Source of the DNA: Actinomycetota bacterium
GTDB lineage: Bacteria; Actinomycetota; Actinomycetes; Nanopelagicales; Nanopelagicaceae
NCBI GenBank assembly: GCA_009699165.1
Contig: WLOR01000024.1
Span: 1-15,576, forward strand
Direction: 5' to 3'
DNA: 15,576 nucleotides
This document shows, one piece after another, positions 7,968-14,689 of this stretch. Positions within the stretch are counted from its first letter, which is position 1; each line of letters opens with the position of its first letter. The notes below the pieces were generated by a model. It saw only the letters and a list, made by a program, of their open reading frames with translations. It searched no databases and was not told where the DNA came from. The position numbers and the translations under genes were made by a program.

Positions 7968-8501
7968 CTACTTTTTGAGCAACAACGAAACAGGTGTGGC
8001 TATCTCTAGGCCACACTCTTTCGACGGAAAACCATTGAGACCACAGATAAGTCCTGAAGCATTAGCTCTAACTTTAATAATCTGACCTAGAACATCAATG
8101 CCTTGCGAGGACTTTGCAGTTCGTACACAGCGAACTATTGTCTTTGGGATTTTCTCGCCCTTGGGAGCCCAAGCCCGCGAGCCAAAATCTATGACGACAG
8201 CTATACGTTTTGTATCTGCATCGGATTTCGTAGCGCTGCAAATACTTTTAAAACTTGGCTTTACCCTCGGCGCTAAAGAAGGAATGTCGTTGCTGCTAAA
8301 TACGAAAGACCAGCCTTCTACCGAACCATCTGCAATATCGACAGTAGGGCCAGTCATAGCCGCAGTCCAGGTGGTTTTACTCGGTGCGGCTTGAAAATAC
8401 CCCCAATAGCGCCAACCTGTATCGGTTGCTACAGCCGAACTGGGTGAAATAATTGCAGTGGATACCAACAACGTGGAGATAAAAAATATTTTGAATCGCA
8501 T
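7968..8501 (-). CDS. Exported SCO2322-like protein of the ECF operon
   Basis: This 177-aa secreted protein of unknown function resembles the family named after Streptomyces SCO2322, which I recall beside ECF transporter genes. From ATG 8501 it has a signal peptide: a basic start MRFK, a hydrophobic core of about residues 5-18, and a likely cleavage after SSAVA (residue 25). The mature N terminus has the family-like TGWRYWGYFQ and later TAAMTGPTVDIADGSVEGW. Four cysteines (88, 125, 153, 163) could form two disulfides outside the cell. No C-terminal membrane helix or lipobox is seen. A longer in-frame start at 8570 exists, but it would spoil the signal peptide and run into the leader; GAGAGG lies upstream of 8501. 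A role in extracellular cobalamin capture is an inference from position only. Confidence 0.8.
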   Translation of the reverse strand: MRFKIFFISTLLVSTAIISPSSAVATDTGWRYWGYFQAAPSKTTWTAAMTGPTVDIADGSVEGWSFVFSSNDIPSLAPRVKPSFKSICSATKSDADTKRIAVVIDFGSRAWAPKGEKIPKTIVRCVRTAKSSQGIDVLGQIIKVRANASGLICGLNGFPSKECGLEIATPVSLLLKK

Positions 8502-8554
8502 TTTTGTGAAGCCTCTCAAGAAATAAAGAGTCTCACAGGGGTAGCACCATTTAA

Positions 8555-8572
8555 AAGTGCAAAGTCGCACTT
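8555..8572 (-). terminator. Hairpin in riboswitch leader, possible attenuator
   Basis: On the minus strand AAGTGC and GCACTT form a perfect 6-bp stem with the six-base loop GACTTT, and the 3' arm runs into TTAAAT. It lies between the riboswitch and the first gene, where an expression platform is expected. The U-run is short and the stem is AT-rich for a terminator, and the 3' arm could instead pair with a GTGC at 8543-8546. The role as terminator is therefore tentative. Confidence 0.35.
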
Positions 8573-8584
8573 GAAACTAGGACC

Positions 8585-8710
8585 ACACCCCGCAGACCTC
8601 GGCGGGTGTTTGTCTCGTACGGCTTTTCATTAGGTAATCCGACTTAACGCTCTCAAAGAGCCTTTTACGGTTGCGGGTCAGCGTCGGATTTTCACCGAAC
8701 TTCCCCTAAT
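8585..8710 (-). ncRNA. Cobalamin (B12) riboswitch, compact form
   Basis: Read on the minus strand, the leader of the ECF operon holds the hallmark cobalamin riboswitch core: GGGGAA, then CGGTGAAAATCCG, then CCCGCAACCGTAA, then AGTCGGATTACC (B12-box-like). Pairings visible by eye are ATTAGG (8705-8710) with CCTAAT (8629-8634), ATCCGAC (8683-8689) with GTCGGAT (8637-8643), and a local GCTCT/AGAGC stem. A downstream hairpin (8585-8609) carries GGTC in its loop (8595-8598), complementary to GACC (8676-8679) in the core, consistent with the L5-L13 kissing loop of this class. The usual large peripheral domain between the core and the B12 box is missing, as in compact class II aptamers. It should repress the downstream genes when cobalamin is plentiful. 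The 5' and 3' limits are approximate. Confidence 0.88.
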
Positions 8711-8757
8711 AAAAAAGCTATGAAGTTGTATGCGTAGGCAACCACATTGCTGTGAAG

Positions 8758-8786
8758 TTGGCAACTGGGCGCGCAGGTTCTATTCT
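8758..8786 (+). promoter_or_regulatory. Promoter of the aldo/keto reductase gene
   Basis: TTGGCA at 8758-8763 (five of six matches to TTGACA), a 17-bp spacer, and TATTCT at 8781-8786 form the best promoter in the window. The -10 sits at exactly -12 to -7 from ATG 8793, so transcription should start at the start codon (leaderless mRNA). It fires away from the divergent B12-riboswitch transcript. Confidence 0.7.
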
Positions 8787-8792
8787 CATAGC

Positions 8793-9794
8793 ATGCAATA
8801 TCGCCGCCTTGGAAGTACCGGAATGTATGTCTCAGAGATTTCTTATGGGAACTGGATTACCCATGGTTCGCAAGTTGAGGCCGAATCAGCCATTAAGTGC
8901 GTTAAGACTGCACTCAACGAAGGAATCACCACTTTTGATACCGCCGATGTCTATGCAGGTACGCGCGCCGAAGTTGTTTTAGGTAAAGCACTAAAAGGCG
9001 TTCGCCGAGAGTCCTATGAGCTTTTCACAAAAGTCTATTGGCCAACTGGTCCTGGAAAAAATGATCGCGGTCTATCGCGTAAACATATTATTGAATCGTG
9101 CAATGCATCACTCAAACGCCTACAGACCGATCACATCGATCTATATCAGATGCATCGCTTTGATTTTGAAACGCCGCTCGAAGAATCCCTTAGCGCCTTC
9201 GATGATTTGATTCGCGCGGGAAAAGTTCATTACATTGGATTTTCCGAATGGACGGCTTCCCAGATTTCATCTGCACTTGAGATTCAAGATGCACGTGGAT
9301 ACAACCGTTTTGTATCCAGTCAGCCACAGTATTCAGCCCTCTGGCGGGTGATTGAAGCCGAAGTAGTTCCACTCTCAATTCAAGAGGGAATTGGCCAGAT
9401 AGTTTGGTCACCACTTGCCCAGGGAGTTCTCTCTGGAAAATACTTGCCAGGTAAAAAAGTTCCGGCAGGTTCGCGTGCCACAGACAAAAAAAGTGGTGCG
9501 GGAATGATCTCGGGATGGTTACGTGATGAGGTCTTGACCGCCGTTGCTCAGTTAGCACCAGTTGCTAAAGAGGCCGGCCTGACCATGTCTCAGCTTGCTA
9601 TCGCATGGGTATTGCAAAATCCAAATGTCTCTTCTGCGATTATGGGTGCGACAAAGCCATCTCAAGTTAAAGAAAACGTAAAAGCGGCGGGTGTTAAGTT
9701 AGATGCATCCACGATGAAGGCAATCGATAAAGCGCTCGGAAAACTTCCCGAGAAAGATCCAACCAAAACTATGAGCCCAAATCCTCGGGCTTAA
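8793..9794 (+). CDS. Aldo/keto reductase, Kv-beta-like group
   Basis: This NADPH-dependent oxidoreductase of the AKR superfamily has an unknown carbonyl substrate. From ATG 8793 it is 333 aa. The catalytic tetrad is complete: Asp49 and Tyr54 in FDTADVYAG, Lys80 in LFTKVYWP and His121 in QMHRFDF. RRLGSTGMYVSEISYGNW at the N terminus and SQPQYSALWR are typical of the potassium-channel beta-subunit-like and YghZ-like branch. The cofactor-binding end is ATKPSQVKEN. An upstream in-frame ATG at 8730 would add 21 residues, but it lies before the promoter and the added residues look non-coding. It is a single-gene unit, convergent with the next gene at zero distance. Nothing ties it to cobalamin except its location. 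Confidence 0.92.
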   Translation: MQYRRLGSTGMYVSEISYGNWITHGSQVEAESAIKCVKTALNEGITTFDTADVYAGTRAEVVLGKALKGVRRESYELFTKVYWPTGPGKNDRGLSRKHIIESCNASLKRLQTDHIDLYQMHRFDFETPLEESLSAFDDLIRAGKVHYIGFSEWTASQISSALEIQDARGYNRFVSSQPQYSALWRVIEAEVVPLSIQEGIGQIVWSPLAQGVLSGKYLPGKKVPAGSRATDKKSGAGMISGWLRDEVLTAVAQLAPVAKEAGLTMSQLAIAWVLQNPNVSSAIMGATKPSQVKENVKAAGVKLDASTMKAIDKALGKLPEKDPTKTMSPNPRA

Positions 9795-10322
9795 TTAACG
9801 AAGATCGCCGACTTTGTTCTGAGGCTTAGGTGCGCGCAATCGACGCATCTGAGTCGAACGTAACCAGGCATACATGCCTAAACCTTTAGATGACGCTGTT
9901 GGAAATTTTTCGCTTACAAGTCTTTTGATTTTGCGACTGAGGAAAATCCCATCTACAACGGCAACAAGAAGCACTGCATACATAATTGCAATGGCACCGT
10001 ACTGAACAGAAACAATTGGGATTAATGTCATGACAAGCACAATAAAAATTATGGGTAGAAAATACTCACCGATTGAACGACGAGAGTCGACGTAGTTACG
10101 GACAAAGCGGCGCTCTGGACCGCGGTCTCGTGCAGGAAGTGCACTCTCATCGCCACGCAGATAGGCGGTCCGTGATGCCAAACGCTCTTGGCGAGCGGCA
10201 ATTTTTGCAGCGCGCTTTTGATCCTTTGTGACAGCCGGCGCCAGAGATGAGGTAATTCGCTTTGCCTCTGAAACTTTACGCTTCGGGGTGGGTCGGCCTT
10301 TGCCTGTCGATTCTGTGGTCAT
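9795..10322 (-). CDS. DUF3043 membrane protein
   Basis: This 175-aa actinobacterial protein of unknown function belongs to the DUF3043 family, recognised by TPKRKVSEAKR, DRGPERRFVRNYVDSRRSIGEYFLP and RRLRAPKP. The first 85 residues are highly charged and basic, likely cytoplasmic. Two adjacent membrane helices follow (about residues 86-105 and 108-128), then a basic tail. The stop codon (9795-9797) directly touches the stop of the convergent reductase. The ATG start has no ribosome binding site but a perfect TATAGT at -12 to -7, so it is probably leaderless. It is divergent from erpA, an arrangement also seen in other actinobacteria as far as I recall. Confidence 0.88.
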   Translation of the reverse strand: MTTESTGKGRPTPKRKVSEAKRITSSLAPAVTKDQKRAAKIAARQERLASRTAYLRGDESALPARDRGPERRFVRNYVDSRRSIGEYFLPIIFIVLVMTLIPIVSVQYGAIAIMYAVLLVAVVDGIFLSRKIKRLVSEKFPTASSKGLGMYAWLRSTQMRRLRAPKPQNKVGDLR

Positions 10323-10328
10323 GGGCTA

Positions 10329-10334
10329 ACTATA
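10329..10334 (-). promoter_or_regulatory. -10 box of the DUF3043 gene (leaderless)
   Basis: TATAGT on the minus strand lies exactly at -12 to -7 before the ATG at 10322, giving a leaderless transcript. The -35 region is not convincing (TTGCTC is only 14 bp upstream). The dyad at 10335-10354 covers the spacer. Confidence 0.6.
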
Positions 10335-10354
10335 TTGCCTCAAGACTTGAGCAA
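10335..10354. promoter_or_regulatory. Dyad symmetry, candidate operator
   Basis: TTGCCTCAAG, a central A, and CTTGAGCAA form an inverted repeat; the inner 13 bp (CTCAAG-A-CTTGAG) are perfectly symmetric and one extra C interrupts the outer arms. It directly abuts the -10 box of the DUF3043 gene and lies about 78 bp before erpA, where a dimeric repressor could bind. A second, smaller inverted repeat (GCGAC/GTCGC, 10361-10375) follows. No regulator is identified. Confidence 0.45.
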
Positions 10355-10431
10355 TTCTGTGCGACTTGCGGTCGCGCGATTACAGTCCGAGAAGGTAGGA
10401 TTTCCCGTATCTAGTTTGAGGAGAGCAAAAC

Positions 10432-10788
10432 ATGACTACAGAGACGCCAACTGATTCACTTACTACTGCGATTCGACTAACAGATGTCGCCGCAGTCAAG
10501 GTCGCTGCACTTCTTGCCCAAGAGGGCAGAGATGATTTGATGCTTCGCGTAGCAGTTCAACCTGGTGGCTGTTCTGGACTTCGCTACCAACTCTACTTCG
10601 ATGACCGTAACCAAGATGGCGATGTTATCCATGAGTTTGGCGGCGTCAAAGTGATTATAGATAAAATGAGCGATCCATATTTGATGGGTGCCTCAATCGA
10701 CTTTGTTGACACGATTGAAAAGCAAGGTTTCACAATTGATAACCCGAACGCTGGGGGATCTTGTGCCTGCGGCGATTCATTTAACTAG
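10432..10788 (+). CDS. erpA: A-type iron-sulfur carrier / insertion protein (HesB/IscA/ErpA)
   Basis: This 118-aa cytoplasmic protein passes Fe-S clusters to target enzymes. The three conserved cysteines are present: Cys47 in PGGCSGLRY and Cys111/Cys113 in GGSCACGDSF at the C terminus, the standard family spacing. The start at ATG 10432 has a strong ribosome binding site (GAGGAGAG, about 7 nt upstream), unlike the leaderless-looking neighbours, so the gene has a true 5' leader. Possible -10 boxes are TAGGAT (10396-10401) and TAGTTT (10412-10417), and I cannot choose between them. It is divergent from DUF3043 across 109 bp and is followed by the PfkB kinase after 30 bp. A plausible clientele includes respiratory Fe-S proteins encoded beyond the window. 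Confidence 0.95.
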   Translation: MTTETPTDSLTTAIRLTDVAAVKVAALLAQEGRDDLMLRVAVQPGGCSGLRYQLYFDDRNQDGDVIHEFGGVKVIIDKMSDPYLMGASIDFVDTIEKQGFTIDNPNAGGSCACGDSFN

Positions 10789-10806
10789 CTTTTAGTTGTT
10801 CACACT

Positions 10807-10812
10807 TAAGAT
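10807..10812 (+). promoter_or_regulatory. -10 box of the PfkB kinase gene (leaderless)
   Basis: TAAGAT lies exactly at -12 to -7 from ATG 10819 in the 30-bp gap after erpA. No ribosome binding site precedes the ATG, consistent with a leaderless transcript. No clear -35 is seen, and read-through from erpA is also likely. Confidence 0.5.
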
Positions 10813-10818
10813 CGCTAC

Positions 10819-11796
10819 ATGAAAATCGCAGTAGCGGGCTCGGTTGGCCTCGACCACTTAATGACTTTTTCTGGCAAATTTACAGATTCTTTAGTTGCTG
10901 GATCGCTTGAAAAAGTCTCACTCTCTTTTCTTGTCGATAGTTTGGATGTTCGCCGCGGCGGATGTGCAGCAAATATCGCCTTTGGCATGGGGGTTCTTGG
11001 ATTGAATCCAGTTCTAGTGGCGGCAGTTGGAAAAGATTGGCCCGATTACGAGGCATGGCTTTCCAGACATGGCGTAGATACTTCACATGTACTTGTCTCG
11101 GAAAAACTGTATACAGCGCATTTCATGGTTACTACAGATGATGATTTAAACCAGATTGCATCCTTTTTTCCTGGAGCAATGAGTGAGGCGCGAAATATAG
11201 AGCTTGGCCCGATTATGGAAAAAACTGGCCGCTTCGACATGGTTGTCATCTCACCCGATGATCCTGAGGCGATGCTGCACCATTCGGATGTATGCCGGCA
11301 ATCAGGTATCGCCTTTGCCGCTGATCCCTCACAGCAGATGGCGCGTATGAATGGCGATGAGATAAAGCAGTTAATCGACGGGGCTGCCTACCTGTTTATG
11401 AATGAGTATGAACTCGCCCTTGCGATGCAAAAAACAGGGTGGAGTGATGAGGAGATTCTCAATCGCGTAAAGATTCGTGTCATCACTCTTGGTTCTAAGG
11501 GAGCAAAGGTAGAGAGCTCCACCGGTGAACTGGTAGTCGTGGGATGTCCACAGGAGAACTCAAAAATAGACCCAACTGGGGTAGGAGACTCATTTAGATC
11601 TGGTTTTATCGCCGGACTTGCCTGGGGGCTTAGCCATGAACGGTGTGCTCAACTAGGTGCCCTTATCGCAACATACGTCATTGAGACGACGGGGACTCAG
11701 GAGTATCGATTCACTGGAGATGAGTTCGTAGAGCGTTTTGCTCTAGCGTATGGAGAAGGCGCAGCGGCAGAGATTTCTGCACATATCAAAAAATAG
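10819..11796 (+). CDS. PfkB-family carbohydrate/adenosine kinase
   Basis: This 325-aa cytoplasmic sugar kinase of the ribokinase/PfkB fold phosphorylates a sugar or nucleoside hydroxyl with ATP. Features are the N-terminal AGSVGLDHLM, the glycine pair and substrate region RRGGCAANIAFGMGVLG, and the C-terminal signature DPTGVGDSFRSGF, with anion-hole glycines and the catalytic base Asp257. MNEYELALA and VITLGSKGA are also typical. The gene lies between erpA and ctaC, as does the mycobacterial adenosine kinase gene (Rv2202c) from memory, so adenosine kinase is the leading guess; ribokinase-type or another sugar is possible. The substrate cannot be fixed from sequence reading alone. An apparent leaderless start supports ATG 10819. 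Confidence 0.9.
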   Translation: MKIAVAGSVGLDHLMTFSGKFTDSLVAGSLEKVSLSFLVDSLDVRRGGCAANIAFGMGVLGLNPVLVAAVGKDWPDYEAWLSRHGVDTSHVLVSEKLYTAHFMVTTDDDLNQIASFFPGAMSEARNIELGPIMEKTGRFDMVVISPDDPEAMLHHSDVCRQSGIAFAADPSQQMARMNGDEIKQLIDGAAYLFMNEYELALAMQKTGWSDEEILNRVKIRVITLGSKGAKVESSTGELVVVGCPQENSKIDPTGVGDSFRSGFIAGLAWGLSHERCAQLGALIATYVIETTGTQEYRFTGDEFVERFALAYGEGAAAEISAHIKK

Positions 11797-11816
11797 TGTG
11801 TGCCCTCAACCACACT
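11795..11816 (+). other. Inverted repeat after the kinase gene
   Basis: AGTGTG (11795-11800) and CACACT (11811-11816) form a 6-bp stem with a 10-base loop that starts in the kinase stop codon. It is followed by GTTAGG rather than a U-run, so a Rho-independent terminator is doubtful. It could be a regulatory dyad upstream of ctaC. Confidence 0.3.
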
Positions 11817-11859
11817 GTTAGGTGCACATTTTGATACCTATTTTTCGCAGATTGACCTA

Positions 11860-11865
11860 TATCCT
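11860..11865 (+). promoter_or_regulatory. Candidate -10 box of the ctaCDF operon
   Basis: TATCCT fits TAnnnT and lies at -13 to -8 from the preferred ctaC ATG at 11873, so the transcript would begin at or one base before the start codon. No matching -35 was found. Support comes mainly from the same pattern at other genes in the window. Confidence 0.35.
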
Positions 11866-11872
11866 TACCCCC

Positions 11873-12622
11873 ATGTCGCCACAGAGAATTAAGGGCCTGC
11901 GCATCTTTGCCCTACTTATGTCTACGTTTTTTCTGACTAGCTGTTCGAAGGTTTCAGAGCTCGGATTCCCATCAGGCGTCTCTAGCGTCAACGATGAGTC
12001 TCTACCTTTGTGGCAAGGAGCGTGGATCGCTGCCGGCATAGTCGGTATAGGAACGCTCATTTTGATTTTATGGCCTGCAGTTTTCCATAGAGGCAAAAAA
12101 GATGGACCTGAGTTTCCAAAGCAGACCCAGTACAACATTCCAATTGAGATTGTTTATACGATAATTCCATTCATCATCGTTGCGGTGCTGTTCTTTTTCA
12201 CCGCTCAAAAAGAGAGTGCGATTACCGCCAAGAGCACGAATCCAGTTCATGAGATTTCAGTTACCGGAATGCAGTGGTCGTGGCAGTTTGCATATCCCGA
12301 AGCTGGTTCTTTGGCAGTAGTAACCGGAACGCCAGCAAATCCGCCAACTTTAGTTGTCCCACTCGGTGAGCGTGTTCGGTACACAATTATTTCAAACGAT
12401 GTGGTCCATGGATTTTGGATTCCAGCGTTCATGATTCAGATGCAAAATCTTCCAGGTGTGACAAACCACCTAGAGTTCACAGCGAAGAAGTTAGGCGAGT
12501 ACCCCGGACGATGCAATATTCTCTGCGGCCGTGCTCACTCGCAAATGCTCTTCACCGTAAAAGTTGTTACACCAGCTGATTACAAGGCCTATCTTGAAAC
12601 TCTGAAGGGGAGCCAAGCATGA
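11873..12622 (+). CDS. ctaC: Cytochrome c oxidase subunit II (lipoprotein)
   Basis: This is subunit II of the aa3 oxidase, holding the CuA electron entry site outside the membrane. From ATG 11873 it is 249 aa with a lipoprotein signal: [11 protein letters not shown], a hydrophobic core, and lipobox LTSC with Cys24. Two membrane helices follow (from [19 protein letters not shown], then [18 protein letters not shown]). The cupredoxin domain has [11 protein letters not shown] (electron-entry aromatic region) and the CuA ligands His179, Cys214, Cys218, His222 and Met225. The ligand loop reads [14 protein letters not shown], where the family usually has CxExC; the Glu is replaced by Ile216. An in-frame GTG at 11822 would add 17 residues before the signal peptide and is unlikely. 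It overlaps ctaD by 4 nt. Confidence 0.95.
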   Translation: MSPQRIKGLRIFALLMSTFFLTSCSKVSELGFPSGVSSVNDESLPLWQGAWIAAGIVGIGTLILILWPAVFHRGKKDGPEFPKQTQYNIPIEIVYTIIPFIIVAVLFFFTAQKESAITAKSTNPVHEISVTGMQWSWQFAYPEAGSLAVVTGTPANPPTLVVPLGERVRYTIISNDVVHGFWIPAFMIQMQNLPGVTNHLEFTAKKLGEYPGRCNILCGRAHSQMLFTVKVVTPADYKAYLETLKGSQA

Positions 12623-14271
12623 CAACGTATGCACAGAGCCCAACAACTACGACATTGGCTCCGCTTCCAGCCTCCAAAGGCAAGAACTTTGTTAAGTGGA
12701 TAACCTCAACAGACCACAAGACAATCGGCTACCTCTACCTCATAACCTCGTTTGCATGGTTTTTAATTGGCGGAGTTCTAGCTCTAGCGCTTCGAAGCGA
12801 ACTAGCCCGACCAGGGATGCAGTTTTTAAGTTATGAGCAGTACAACCAGATTTTCACTATGCATGGAACGATTATGTTGCTTATGTTTGCAACACCATTA
12901 TTTGTCGGTTTCGCAAACGTCATCATGCCTTTGCAAATTGGTGCCGCCGATGTGGCCTTCCCACGACTGAACATGCTCTCTTATTGGCTCTACTTATTTG
13001 GTGGAACTATGGCATTTGCAGGGTTCTTATCGCCAGGGGGAGCAGCATCATTTGGCTGGACCGTCTATGTTCCACTTTCAAATGCAACGTACTCTCCTGG
13101 AATCGGTGCCGACCTGTGGCTTGTTGGTTTAGCTATTGGTGGCGTTGGAACAATTCTTGGTGGAGTGAACTTCATAACGACGATTTTCACTATGCGCGCA
13201 CCTGGAATGACGATGTTTCGTATGTCAATCTTTTCCTGGAACGTACTACTTACATCGATCCTAGTTCTACTGGCTTTCCCGCCGTTAGCGGCAGCTCTAC
13301 TCGGACTCGAATCCGACAGATTATACGGAACACACCTCTTTGATCCGGCAAATGGTGGAGCGATGCTCTTCCAGCATCTTTTTTGGTTCTTTGGTCACCC
13401 AGAGGTGTATATCTTGGCGCTGCCTTTCTTCGGTGTCGCAACTGAGATTCTTCCGGTATTTAGTCGTAAACCGATTTTTGGTTACAAAGGCCTCATTGCC
13501 GCAACAATTGCAATCTCAGCACTCTCTGTCTCTGTATGGGCACACCATATGTTTGCTACAGGACAAGTACTTCTTCCATTCTTCTCGTTCATGACTTTCC
13601 TGATTGGTGTTCCAACCGGTGTTAAGTTCTTTAACTGGATCGGAACAATGTGGCGTGGTCACGTAACATTTGAGACACCGATGCTCTGGGTTATGGGCTT
13701 TCTCGTGACATTTCTCTTCGGTGGTCTAACCGGCATTATGTTGGCATCGCCGCCACTGGATTTCGCAGTCTCTGCTAGCTACTTCGTTGTAGCTCACTTC
13801 CACTATGTTTTATTTGGAACCGTTGTCTTTGCCATGTTTGCAGGTTTCTATTTCTGGTGGCCAAAGATGACTGGAAAGATGCTCAACGAGCGCCTTGGAA
13901 AGATTCACTTCTGGACTACTTTTATTGGCTTCCATTTAACTTTTCTCATTCAGCACTGGCTGGGAATCAAGGGCTTCCCACGTCGCTACGCTGATTATTT
14001 GAGTACCGATGGATTTACTCTCATGAATACGATTTCAACTATCGGCTCATTCCTCTTGGCCTTCTCGATGATTCCATTTCTTATCAATATCTGGATTACG
14101 CGTAAGTCTCCAATGGTTGGAGTCGATGATCCTTGGGGTTATGGGGCATCTCTAGAATGGGCAACATCATGTCCTCCACCACGCCATAACTTCTTGACGA
14201 TGCCTCGCATCTCAAGTGAGCGACCAGCCTTTGATTTACACCACCCACATATCAAGACAGAAGGGCACTAA
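12619..14271 (+). CDS. ctaD: Cytochrome c oxidase subunit I, aa3 type
   Basis: This is the catalytic subunit of the heme-copper oxidase, reducing O2 to water and pumping protons. It has 550 aa with 12 predicted helices. Heme a ligands are His82 (TMHGTIM) and His395. CuB ligands are His260, His309 and His310 (HPEVY and HHMF), with the cross-linked Tyr264 and the D-channel Glu262 that place it in the A family. The heme a3 ligand is His393 (HFHY). The D-channel entry region [11 protein letters not shown] and the K-channel Lys in TGVKFFNW are intact. The C terminus ([23 protein letters not shown]) is the actinobacterial form. The start overlaps the ctaC stop (ATGA), so translation is coupled. Confidence 0.98.
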   Translation: MTTYAQSPTTTTLAPLPASKGKNFVKWITSTDHKTIGYLYLITSFAWFLIGGVLALALRSELARPGMQFLSYEQYNQIFTMHGTIMLLMFATPLFVGFANVIMPLQIGAADVAFPRLNMLSYWLYLFGGTMAFAGFLSPGGAASFGWTVYVPLSNATYSPGIGADLWLVGLAIGGVGTILGGVNFITTIFTMRAPGMTMFRMSIFSWNVLLTSILVLLAFPPLAAALLGLESDRLYGTHLFDPANGGAMLFQHLFWFFGHPEVYILALPFFGVATEILPVFSRKPIFGYKGLIAATIAISALSVSVWAHHMFATGQVLLPFFSFMTFLIGVPTGVKFFNWIGTMWRGHVTFETPMLWVMGFLVTFLFGGLTGIMLASPPLDFAVSASYFVVAHFHYVLFGTVVFAMFAGFYFWWPKMTGKMLNERLGKIHFWTTFIGFHLTFLIQHWLGIKGFPRRYADYLSTDGFTLMNTISTIGSFLLAFSMIPFLINIWITRKSPMVGVDDPWGYGASLEWATSCPPPRHNFLTMPRISSERPAFDLHHPHIKTEGH

Positions 14272-14276
14272 GCGCC

Positions 14277-14681
14277 ATGAAGGTTAACTGGCAGTTATTT
14301 TCAGGTCTTGCTCTCTTTTATGTACTCATGACTCTTATTTATTGGCAGGTCGGCGGAGAGCCCGTAGGTATTGGTGGAATGCTCTTGGCTGCATGCTTGG
14401 CTGGAATGGTCGGTTTTTACGTCTGGTTCACGCAAAAAAGAATCGGAACAGTATTACCCGAAGACAACCTAACTGCAGAGATTGCAGATGGTGCCGGCGA
14501 GTTAGGTTTCTACAGTCCTCACTCATGGTGGCCCTTGCCTGTAGCTCTCAGCGCATGCACTATGGGGTTAGGACTCATTATCGGGTGGTGGCTTACTTTG
14601 ATCGGCGTGGGCGCAATAATGATTAGCATTATTGGAATGGTTACTGAATATGAGAAGCCAGTAATAAGCTCCTCGCACTAA
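14277..14681 (+). CDS. ctaF: Cytochrome c oxidase subunit IV, actinobacterial
   Basis: This small membrane subunit of actinobacterial aa3 oxidases (Cyt_c_ox_IV family) is 134 aa, close to the usual 130-140. There are about four hydrophobic helices: residues 7-24, 32-50, and two in the C-terminal half (PVALSACTMGLGLIIGWWL and the following GVGAIMISIIGMV). GFYSPHSWWPLP is the family hallmark. It begins 5 nt after the ctaD stop with no strong ribosome binding site, so it is likely translated by coupling. Subunit III (ctaE) and the bc1 genes are not in the window. Confidence 0.93.
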   Translation: MKVNWQLFSGLALFYVLMTLIYWQVGGEPVGIGGMLLAACLAGMVGFYVWFTQKRIGTVLPEDNLTAEIADGAGELGFYSPHSWWPLPVALSACTMGLGLIIGWWLTLIGVGAIMISIIGMVTEYEKPVISSSH

Positions 14682-14689
14682 GTGCATCT

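Noticed and set aside
8098..8394. Plus-strand open frame over the exported-protein gene
   Set aside because: It is the antisense of a gene with a signal peptide and family motifs; no coding hallmarks of its own.
8502..8570. Extended N-terminus of the exported SCO2322-like protein from 8570
   Set aside because: It would put 23 unlikely residues ahead of a good signal peptide and overlap the leader hairpin; ATG 8501 has its own GAGAGG site.
8715..8720. TAGCTT as the -10 of the riboswitch transcript
   Set aside because: Transcription would start near 8708, cutting into the aptamer's closing stem; a promoter further upstream is needed, and I could not identify it.
8730..8792. Extended N-terminus of the aldo/keto reductase from ATG 8730
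   Set aside because: The TTGGCA/TATTCT promoter lies within this stretch and family proteins begin near MQYRRLGSTGM.
11822..11872. GTG 11822 as the ctaC start
   Set aside because: It adds 17 residues before a complete lipoprotein signal peptide and crosses the likely promoter.
12984..13343. Open frame of 119 codons inside ctaD
   Set aside because: It is an alternative frame of a fully conserved oxidase subunit; the translated sequence is unusually rich in Trp, Arg and Ser and has no domain.
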